This document shows, piece after piece, positions 29,001-41,000 of a stretch of 64,000 nt of DNA. The translations under genes were made by a program, and so were the position numbers. Below the pieces are notes generated by a model. The model ran no database searches. It saw nothing but the letters and a program-made list of their open reading frames with translations, and was not told where the DNA came from. The stretch comes from Strongylocentrotus droebachiensis. Lineage: Eukaryota; Echinodermata; Echinoidea; Camarodonta; Strongylocentrotidae. The first letter of the stretch is position 1; every line of letters begins with the position of its first letter. Location of the stretch: assembly GCA_035222895.1 (NCBI GenBank), contig JAVYIG010000708.1, positions 372,001 through 436,000 of the forward strand, in the 5' to 3' direction.

Positions 29001-32000
29001 AGCCAATCAAATATATGAGTATGACTTCCTCCGCTTTCTATATTTCTTTCTGCCGTAGTGATTACCGGCTCTAAGCTCTTCAGGGTACTTGCACATGGTA
29101 GCAGTTGTAAGCTGAAGCATGTATACACAATCTACGGTGGTTTAGTACATTTTGTTTTTAATAAATCATTTTAAGATGAACTTGACTTGATGTTCACATT
29201 CAAGTGTAATTTATTTGAATTAAAGGTTTTCCTTGTGCCTCTTTTTCATGCTAAACTATCATTCACAGTTGGATTAATTAGATATTGTCAGCTGCCTACG
29301 TAGTCATTGTATAAAGAGAAGATGATGAAGAGAAGAAGAAAAGAATCGACCACTATCAAAACAGAAAGCCAGTAAGATCCGGTCTCACTTCTGAGCTGCC
29401 GCTTTGAAAAGACACTTTGATTGTGTGGGCTGGCTGGCTGGCTGGTGCAGCAGTAAGACCAGGGGTATGAATGAATGGAGGAGCCATCACAATATTAAGT
29501 ACACAGAGATTTACCTTCCTGCTGCTGCCTAGTGCCTACCTACCTGCCTGCCTGCCTCCATGTAGAGAGGCTTTTGTTATGACATGTGACCACATGGCTC
29601 AAATGACAGGTCAATGGCCTTGGTCATGTGACCGTGGGGATTACTGAGCTAATAATAGGTGACCTTAAATGAAAGTGCAAACATTGATAGCTGGCTGACA
29701 AAGCCGACTTAGGAATGCAGCAGTGTACATGCCTCCATGTGGCCTTTTGTACCACGGAGTAATTAAGTGGGGTGTCTTTTTACTGGCTGGAAATAAATCA
29801 ATACAACTGCCAAGGACAGGCCACGCTTCATTCAGAAAATGAAATGAACTTGATAAAAATAACTCAATGAAGACTGACAAGGTTGAACACAAGGACAATG
29901 TTTTGAGGTACTGTCCTACAATATGAGACTGGAAAAGGCAATGTCAGGTGATATGCATGTAACATCTACATTTACATGTAAATCTATGCAGGAATGACTG
30001 AATGTCCATACTTTAATTTTTATTATTACTTTTTTGTAATGAAATGGTGACATGAACGACAGTGCCCCATATTTCCACCTTGCTTTTTCTATATCAAAGA
30101 GTTTGTTTTTCATATTCAGTTTGACATTTAAATAACTGTTTTGATTGGACTGTTACAGTAGCCTTGCCTGGATCATAAATTAGCATCCTATACCAAATAT
30201 ACATGAAGGTGTGTATTGTACTCCTCTAAAACTCTAGAATACGATTACTGATGGGAAATCGTTGCTTATTTCAATGTTTCATATCACGTACATATTAAAC
30301 AAATATACTTGCATTTGTTTCCTGATCAAATCTTCCAAAAGAACATATTTTATTGCCACTAAAATTCACACTTATAATTAACGTTTTGCCCTTATCTCTC
30401 CCGTATGTTGTAAAAATCAATTTTTGTGTTCAGGTCCCGATCTTATAAAGAGTTATGATTGATCCGAATTAATCCAAAGTGCTCTAATCAATCGCGAGTT
30501 TGCCATCTTCTATCTCCTATGTACATACATGTAGTTGGGAGTGATCATATCAATCATAAATAAGTTGTGATAAATCGCGAATATTTACAAGACAGAACCC
30601 TGAACACAATTCTTTTATTTATTTTTACTTTTACAATATTCTTCACTGACTCATTTTACATGTAGACCTCATGTACATGTAACTGCATGTATTTCTTTCT
30701 ATAATGCAAACATAACCATCATGTAGTCACGTCCAACATACATGTACAGTAGGCCTACATAATATTCTTTTCTACATTTACACATGTTTTTGCATCAATT
30801 TCCATGTTAACCATATTTTCATTGTCATCTACAGCAATGTTGCTTTTTTTTTATGGGGGGGGGGAGTACTGAAGCATTTAGAGAGATTTTGTAATATTTG
30901 AAACTAAATTTCTTTTTACATGCAATTGCTGTTGCAATCTTCACAAAATACTCCAGTGTCGCTTTCTAAGAAAGAAAAAAAAACGCACTTGTGCAAGTAT
31001 ACAGTGAAAAGGAAGACAGATATCGTTTAGAACTAATTCTTCATATTTATGTAAGGCCTACATGTAGCTTTATAAGGAAGTACATATCAATGGCAAGTGT
31101 TGTGTGCATCCTCTGCATAATTCTTTCCCAAGCATACATGTAGCTAATATGCATGTGTACATGCAGGCCTATACTGTACATACATGTTTGCAATTACGGT
31201 AAGATTTTCAGAAATGCAAGCAATTTCTTCTTTAAGGAAGCATTATTGCTAAAAACATGTATTCTTTAGATAATCTCAGGCCTGGGTAATCTACACTGAA
31301 ACAATAGTTGTATGAAATGTACAGGTGTGTGTGAGGTTTTTTTTTCCAAAGAAATTTTGCAATCATAAGTACTTGGTTTTTGATGATTTTTGTTTTCTCT
31401 CTAAGGGCCATCCTCGCACGCATTTGCTTTACTACTGGTCCGTTCAATATTCCATACTGTATTTTATATTGTTGTTTGGACTTTGTATGTATTTTTAAAT
31501 CTTGCAATTGCAAAAAGGTCCATTTGCTATATTGAAAGCAAAACAGACCCGCATATATAAATTGGTGTATCAGATGAGGAAAAATTAATGAATTAATTAA
31601 AGACCATTTATATCATTAGAATTGATAAAAGGTGAACTCTACACGTACAGTACACAAGAGATTAGGGTGACAGTAGCTCTCCCAACAGGACTTCACTAAT
31701 AAATGAATGAATGCACTGCAGATAGTTAAACTGAGAATGGAAATTCTAGAATTCATTTGTTGGTGAGAATTGGTACATGTACATGTATGTGTTTTGCTTT
31801 GTTCATACCTCACCTCAGAACAAAATAAAGCTTCATGTAAATAGAATGTAGAACGTTCATTGACAGCAAGCAAGCAAGCAATGTAAAAACACAAAGATGA
31901 TGTGGTTGACTTAAAAGCTCAAGTATACAATACATGTACACTCACAATAACAATCAATATCAAGGGCAGAGGGAGTGCTTTCTTTGTCTGCCAAGGCCTG

Positions 32001-35000
32001 CATGGTATCAATACACACAAACTGGTTTACAAGGTCAATTACATCTCAATATGTGGCACACTCTTGAGAAGAGAAGACATTGTATCCATCTCCCCAGAGA
32101 GAAGGCAAAGTAACCTTCATTCATAACAATACAAAGGGTCTTCCATTTCATCGAGCCAAGGTGTCTCGTTCAAAAAGGGGAGGTAGATGCAACAAGAGAG
32201 AAAATCAATTTCAAGACACAAAACATGCACCAGGGGTCATTAAAACCATTTGAGCATGGCAGATTGACTCAGCAGGTGTCCTATAAATAGCACAGCAAGA
32301 AAACAGGGGCTTCCCCTAGCCAGGTGACTCATACCCCATCAAGTGTGCCACATATGTAAATGAGATTTTGATTCAATGACATTATCTATCATGTGATCAA
32401 GTGGATTGACGTCACATGAGCATGCATGTCTTCCAGCCCGATTGACATAGGATATTACGGAGACACATTGGCTCTGGGGATTGACTTAGCAATAAGAAGC
32501 CGGCAGAGAAGGTCAATGACATGACTCAAGTAGCATGGATTTCCAGGCCGTTTGATCATATCATGAGTGGGCGAAGGAATGTAAACATTGATTATCATGA
32601 TGCTAGCCCTGCCTGCCAGTGCCAGTAAGGGCTCTCACACTATCACTGGCTGATTAATTAATAGGCCATGGCATTGCTATTTAATGACCACCTGTCAGTT
32701 TCATTCAACTTTTCCATTCAACCCCGTTTCGTGGAAAGCAAGCCACGTGTGACAGAGACAAGCACTTGCAATATTGACAAATATTGAAAACTGATGACTA
32801 GTATGTAGTAGTATGAATCACTATTTGCAAAGTTACTGTCGATGTACAAGTGGAAATGTCCAGTTAAAACCTGTACAGCTACTACCAAGGAGGAAGTGTG
32901 ATATTATAGATTCTCACATTCATACACATACTATCTTTTCTTATGATAATTCTTAACAAATTTTTCAAATGATTCAGCATTCCTGCCTGGTCATTGAAAC
33001 AGTTGTTATAAAAAGATAGGATTGAACTTCATTATCCAAATATATAAAAGTCCTGGAATGGGATTTTCTTTTTTAATTCTAGGAGTACTTGAGATATATG
33101 GATATTACTCATGGAGCACCCATATGTACAGTCACTGCTTATTGGCTAGTGAACAGTGTAGTGAGTGTACATTTCTAAGTGCATATGTACAAGTGTATGT
33201 ACCCCATTTTACAAGAGGGGGTGGAAGTGACAATTATCATATGCTGTAAGAGCTAATTGTCATGCATAAATTTAGAGTGCGTACATACATGTACATGCCA
33301 TCTCAAATCTCACACATACTGGACATCGCCCATTAGACTGTCTATCACTTTAATTCTTGCGTGATAGCACTCCTCTGTAGTTAAAAACAACAGGATTTTA
33401 AAGTTACATTATAGATGTATTCTAAAGCTATTTTCCTAAATTTGCTCTTAAGCTCCCCCCCCCCCCCCCCAAATCTGTTGTTTTAGAATACAGATGAATT
33501 CATGTGCAAGTTTTCCTATTCTTGACAATATCATAAAAGTATTTTCCCTGCCAAAGAAAAAAAAGAGTAGGGTAAAAAAATATGGAATTTTCTTCAGCTA
33601 ATTTTCATAATTTAACTTCAGCATTATAATTCTCTTCAAAAAAAAAAGGAATGCATCATCTTTTATATTTAAAGTGACTGCACAAGAAACCAAAAATGTT
33701 ATCTGCAACTTACTGGTAGGCTTGGTGGTCTGTTAATTGCCCCATCTTGTGATGCTGCCTTATTGGACGATGATGATGAAGATGAAGATGATGAATTCTG
33801 TGACGAGGCAGCTTGTTGGTTGCTACTACTACTTCTACTACTCGGGAAGTTCCGTGGTTGCTGTTGTGGCTGAGAAGAAGGGGGTTGTTGTTGGTTTTGG
33901 TTTTGTTGAGGTTGTGAGGTTTGGTGCTGCTGCTGTTGTTGACGTTGCTCCTGCTGCTGCTGTTGTTGTCGTTGCTCCTGCTGCTGCTGCTGTTGTTGTT
34001 GTCGTTGCTCCTGCTGCTGCTGTTGTTGTTGTTGTTGTTGTTGCTGCTGTTGCGCAGGTGGTGTTGGTTGGGTCTCCACAGAACTGGACTGTGAAAGTGG
34101 TGGCTGACTGGGTTGGTTACTTGGTTGTGACTGTGGCACAGAGTGTGGCGATGGTTGTTGTGGTTGTGGTTGCTGTGGATGGGGAGAGTGAACCATATTT
34201 TGCTGCTGCGGCTAATAGAACAAAATGGAAGTAAAATGTCAAACAAGACATTAGATATACAGCTTTTAGAAATGTAGCAAACCACTTCTTTGCACATTTC
34301 TAATTGATCAAAATATTATTCAGGTATTTTGTTTCAAGCAAAAGATTTACTGTAGCACAGTAACTAACTGAACGAGAGAATCTACAATACATGTTTGACA
34401 ATGTATTGTGCTACTTCATCTCTTGGCGAAACACAATCTGTTTGCGCATCTTTTCTACAGCATCATATATGATGGAAACCATCTTAAATCTTTACTCACG
34501 GTCCATGCATGTACCACTACAACACACAAATATTTGTTCAGACAGTCCTGTACATGCACAGTCTGTATGTTGTATACATTTCATGAATCACTTTTCAAGA
34601 CCATATTATTAAATTTAAAGTCAATGCATTTGTGTGGTACATGTACCATGCAAAGCATAACATGAATTAAAATAACTACACAATCACAAAATTAAGTGTA
34701 CATTGTATTTTAAAATTAAAGTACAAATATGTTTTTATCTGGTTGAAAATGAATACAGGACTGCAGATCAAGTCTCATGATTATAATTTTAAAAAAATTA
34801 AAAAGCATAACTCTCCAATGAAACATGGTGTCTAACACAGAGAGAAATTAAAGTACAACTAAAAGCTTACACAAGATGAAAACATGAAACTTAAGATTTT
34901 AAATTAAATACCATTTTTCTTTAATCCTACGAAAAGAGAAGAGAAGAGAAAGTGCCTCGCATGAATATTAAAAATGGGCATGTTAGAATGTATTTGTCTC

Positions 35001-38000
35001 TTGTCATATTTAATAACCATAACAAACTACAGTGTATATTTTACAATCCTTTTATTATAATTACATAATGTTTAAGCCATTTATTACTCGGTAGAGGACA
35101 TTTTAATCAAGGGGATTTACATGTACACATACCTGTACACTACATCCCCTTAAAATCTACATTTAATTGTTTTAAATAATAAATCCGTTATTAGATGGCA
35201 AATCACATCTGGCAAGGTCAAACCTTTAACAATTTCAATCCACACAAAACATTTAACCAGACATTTTTTTAACGCAAACTTAAAGGTTAAGTCCAACCTG
35301 ATCTAAAGATGATTTCAATAGAAGCAGAAAAATTAGAGAAACAGATAACTGACGGTTAAAGAAAATCCTATAAAATTAAGGAAGTTCTGAATTTCTAAAT
35401 TTTTAATCAATCAAACACAAAAAGACAACTTTCTGACTTGGGAACTCGTCTTCTATTTGATCTGTACTACAACAAATCTTCTCTTTTCTCAAAAGAAATC
35501 ATTTAATGACACATGTCCCCTAAATATAACAATTGCACCCATATTTTTATATATGACCCCTTGTACGAAAAACATTGAAATCTGTGTAATTTTCTGTACA
35601 GGGCATTTTGGAGAGGTCCACTGAATGGCCAATTAGTGTTTGATTTTATAATATAACTTCAACAACAAAAATATTTCCTATTTTCTATCGAAATTTGCTC
35701 AAACTTTCACTGATCTGTTTCTCCCATTTTTCCTGCTTTTATTAAAACCAACTAAATGTCAGGGTGAACTTTCCTTTTAAGCCAAGGTTATCAGAATGTT
35801 GCTTGTTGTCCTACACAGTTACCAGAAATACGCTCCGTTCAGACAACCATTATTCATTATATACAATGTACAATGTAGTAACTATTTCTTTCTAGTGTGA
35901 AGGAACGTCGTATAACAAAATTTCATACAGCAAAAAGGATGTTTAAGCATCACTTCAAATGTTCTCTTGAAATCGTATCATATGAAAAACGTATAATTCG
36001 GTGGGCAGTGAAAAAATACACGGGAGCTCGGGGCAAATTAGCCCCCGAAATGTCTAAAAGGAGCCCCCGAAAATCAGAAAAGAGCCCCTGTAAATTTGAA
36101 TAGAGTTCAATGCAAAACAAATTTTAGAATGTTAATTTCATGCAGGCAAACTTGAAAAGTAACCCTCGAAAAATAAATATTAATTTTTTTCGCTGTCGGT
36201 GAGGCTATAATTTGTGAGTGAACACAGATTTTTAGCCAGCTGTAACCTAAGCCAACACTAAACATTTCTGATTTCTCCAATAATAGTTCTTTATTTTTCC
36301 ATGTGTGTACGTCCCTTTCGCTATACGATGTTCCTTTATACGAGTTTCGTACACATTTCTTAGTGTGAACAGGTTATTAATCACCATATCATCCCCCCAT
36401 TACCTGTTGGTTCCACATTTGTGATTGTGGTCCGTGGTGTTGCATGGGTTGGGAGGGTGATCCCCCAGCACTGTTGCTGCCACCGCTACCATCTCCCTGA
36501 GGCGTGTAGCCTGAAGGAGAACCATAGTTGGTGCCTTGCGACTGGCTTGTTGGACCATAGTGAGGGGACATCTTTAGGGACACAAATTGAAGACACTACT
36601 AGTAAAAAATTGAATATTTTCAAATGTACAATCTACCGGTAAAATAAAAAAAAATCTTGCTATTCAGTTCTATAAGTTATATATGGATGGAAGAAAGAAA
36701 AGGACCAAAAAAAGAGGGAAGAGGCCAGGCCTTTTACCAACAATATTATTTTATGAGGTCCTTGACATGATTTACAGATCTGCCTTCAGTGTGTGTGTGT
36801 AAGACTGACTATTTGTAGATGAATGCTACCGTTGAATTTTTTGGTACTGATTTTTAGAGAATTTAAAATGTTACATAAGGTCAACCTATTAAGTGTTCTC
36901 ACATTACAGCAACAACTACAGTATCTAGCAGCCATGTTGATGGGGAAAGCAATGTGCAGAGCAAGTGTAGAGATGGGGGGGGGGACAAAAACATAGCTGC
37001 GCCTGCGCAACAAAGACCCCTAACAATGAATCATTCCACTACAATATTTGGAATCCGGTCTGCATATTACTTGTTGCTATGAAAGGCAAGCCTTAGACAA
37101 GCTTCCATGTTGTCTTGACCAACCTTTGTTTTTAAACAGCAGCACAAAGCTTGAATATGTACCAGGTAAGCAAATTGGTCTATTAGGCAAGTCCAAGCTA
37201 TCTTGTCCCGATACCTTACCGACTACGTCAAAGATTTAAAGATTCTGATTTTATATTGAATAACCGTACTAGGAGATCAGACCAGATTTGAAGTACAATG
37301 ATACATTTGATGTAATTTTATGTTCAGAACTCCACAACATTTGACCAACTACCTTGGACTTGACCGAGTGTTTATCCGTGTGTTTCACGTAAAGGATGTC
37401 AGAGTGCACTATGCTTCTCTCATGTCATTTTGCCAGTAGCTAGAAATTTCTTGACAACTGAAAGGACTCTACATTTACTAATGCATCACAATGTCAAACT
37501 GGTTGCTATAATGAATGTCATGCAATAAGTAGGGCTCCACACTAACTTGGTTGGAAGTGGGCCCTATGTAAAAGTTTTAAAATTGGGGGGATCCGGACTT
37601 AAATTGTTGGCGTCCATGCGTCCCAGGCGCACCTTAGTGTCCAGCCCTGCAATTAGATTCCATTTGTTATGATAATTGAAGTATCTATTCTGAAAGTAAG
37701 CATGTAATAATGTTTGAATTGCAATCCTTTGGCAATTACACTTTTCTTTCAAAATCAAATCATTAACAAAATACTTTTCCCGAATTACAAAGTGTGCCAC
37801 AGTAGTACTGTCTGTGATATGAAATGGTTTTCTCACTTCCTCAGTACAAAGAATACAGAGTGAAAAACCAAGCAGTAATTCATTGTGGAAAATCAAATTT
37901 TGGTTGCCCTGAAATGCAACATCATTTACCATAATCAGTCTTACATTTGTTCACACATCTTCAGATAAAATTACACTTCATGAAGAAGAAAACATCCTTA

Positions 38001-41000
38001 TTTGTATAAATGATACAAAGACTATTACACTCGATTTTGGCAGCTTTGGAAAACAAAGAAAACGTGTACTGAAATGTGGGCCAAAAACCAACTACATGTT
38101 ACTAGCCTAGCCTCTCCCCCCCCCCCCCCCCCCACTTTCTCTACCTTGCAAAAAAAAAAAAAAAAAAAAACCTGGAGCATTATATCAGACATAGGAAATA
38201 ATCCTCAAAATACACTGTATATCTAAGGCCTAAAAAAAAGATGTTGTATTGCCCCTTAGGTGTCAGAACCTGGGTCAGTCGGTCATATTTTTAAAAATTT
38301 TAAACTCCCCCTCAAAACAGCGACCGTCGCCCAAATCTCGCTGGTTTCTATCTGGTGCAGTGCATGGAGTTTACCAGAGATGCCAACCCTATAGGATGGT
38401 TGTCACTAACATTTACCACATTTTTCCATAACAAATGGGGGTCTTTCGTGAACGCAAGACAACACAGCATATTTTCGTGCAAAAACGCACGCAAAGGGCA
38501 ATACAACATCTTTTTTTTACGCCTAATGAAAGAGAAGGCTCAGTTCTGGTACAGATAAAAAGTAAATTTGTGAGCTACAATGTATCTCATTGTTTGTGCA
38601 TGGGCAGTTAATTTGGAAGAATATCATCTAGAATCAGTAGATTGTGACCTGAAATGTGTTGCTTTCAAATCCCCTCATATTCAAATTATGATGAGAAATA
38701 CCTGGAAAGTTTGGTCCAAACTGTCCTGCTACATGTTTGTGTAGTCCCATGTACATGTATGATCCATTTTCGTGTGTGCAGTGCATGTGTTTTTAATGAA
38801 ACTGAGTCAATTTTGTTTTTCATCTTGATCATTCCAAAACTCGCACCTTCTCAATTGTTTCCTGATAGTTTCACTCACAATGTAATTGCATTACCAGGTC
38901 CCCTTTGCAAGTTTGCATAAAACTTGCCACCGATGGTAACTTTTCCATCAGTATTAACTACCATGGCAACATCAATCAACAGCAAATCAATCAATGTTTT
39001 TGTGTTAGTTACCATTGATGGTAAGTTTTATGCAACAAGGCCCTGTACTATTACTAGCATGTAGCATGCACATTGGGAAAAAATTGATCTATTATAATTA
39101 TTTAAAAATTGCATTACAAGTGTAACAACAGAGAAGATAGAAATGAAGGATGCGAGTATACAAAATTATAACTCATTGAAAATTCTTTGCATCCTTTCTA
39201 ATACCCCTTTCATAGTCCTTCTTTCGGAGTCACACCAATGAAAATAGCCGATATAATTTGCTTTATAAATATAAACAAATTTGAAACCACCACTTTCCTG
39301 CATGTGCCATTCATACTGCCGGTAAAATTCACTTGCTGTGGCGAGCCCCGGCCAAAAGTGAAGAATTATTGAGCGATTGCTTGTTAGCTGCTGCCTCTTT
39401 GATTTTGGCAGAAATCAATTGTACTTTCATTAAATTGTTAATATTGTTTTGTTCACCATTTGGTGTAATGAATATATAATTTTCAATAAATATAATGTTG
39501 CGATATATATTAAATTCATTGATTTGGATTTTTTACAAAGCTTATTACTAATGTAGTATACAAATAAACGAATCAATTTAAGCCCGCGCCAAAACTAGCT
39601 AGCAGAATGTTCACGCACATGTATCAACAAAACGTCAACAAATACAGCTAGCTGGGTTCCGAAAAAGTGCGCATAGAGCCTTACACTAGCTTCAGCCAGA
39701 ACAAGATAATGACCTTTGACAATTTGCATCAGTGTTTTTTCTCCAAACCCATTCATAATGGCAGCTTCATCGGAGTCACACCAATGGAGAGAAAATTTCT
39801 CCTGCTCTTGTAATTTCTCTTCGTAAAAGTTCTTTTTATCGGCTATTCTATCAGACATTTCTCCTCTGTACCATACATAGTGGCCGTTTCATTGGATGCA
39901 TCTGGACGCATCCGATGAAAATCAGGCCGCTATGAAAGGGGTATAATTTCAAGCGATAATATTTGACATCGCTCCTGAGGAAATAAATTGCCAAAATAAT
40001 ACTTTGCATTGGCCATTATCTGGCCCTAGAAAAGGGAACATGAAATTTGTAGGGAGGGCCGGTACATGAAGTTGATTAATGGAATAGCCAATAAAAAAAA
40101 GAAAAAGAACAACCAAAAACAGGGGTTTCGAGGAAAAGTTTTGGCAAACATAAATATCCCCTCCTTAGAATCAATCCTTCACAAACATTTCATCCAATGC
40201 TGCTATTCATTTTCATAATTTACTAATGATATTCAGAAGTAGTCATCCATTGGCATTGTGAAAGAAACATTTTGGCTGATATCCATAAAAGCGTACCAAC
40301 TTTAGCCTACATTCGAAACTAAGTAGAGTAGGGTCCACCACCACCTAATATGTAGCATCAGGGGGCGTTTCACAAAACTTATCATTAGTGGCAAATGACA
40401 GTTTTTGTTAATAAGCTACTGAAATCCTTGCTTCTGATTGGTTATCAGCAGATTTGTCAATTGTCATTGAAAAAGGCTTTGTGAAACGCCCCACAGGTGT
40501 CTACCTCTTCCATCTCTAAAAAATTGTATTTCTGCAACTAAATGAACGAACAAAATAGTGTTATTAAATCAACTTGTTCGTTCTTTTTCATTATATCCAT
40601 TCATTTTGCACCAGAAATTGGTCAAAAGGCAAATATTTCTCATCATATTTTTTACTGACAGGGAATGACAACACTTGGAGTGTAACCCATATTTCGTTAT
40701 TAGAAATTGCTAATACATTCTTCCATATGAGAATAAAATAATGAGAAACTTGAAAGCTCATCAATCATATTGCACCTTTAATAGAACCTCAACTTTCTCT
40801 TGTACAAGATACCGGTATACACAATAGTTGAATTACAAAGATTTGAAAAGAAATATTTACTGTAAAACCACAAACTTTTGTGAAGAGAAGCGGTGGCCTT
40901 CCTTGCCGCATTTGACATTTGCGAATTGCCATGCATCCCCCACAAAATAATCTATATATCGACAGCATGAGAAAGAAGCCATCAGATACAATATTGTAAG

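Larger units (their letters stand above)
34212..36403. other. ARID1 intron 3, two mobile elements
   Basis: It contains a TTAA-flanked inverted-repeat element (35280-35780) and the ggggctc repeat (35820-36375). The first 1 kb shows only AT-rich sequence. Confidence 0.6.

Noticed and set aside
33737-34234. Plus-strand 165-codon Val/Ala-rich frame
   Set aside because: Shadow of the poly-Gln exon 4.
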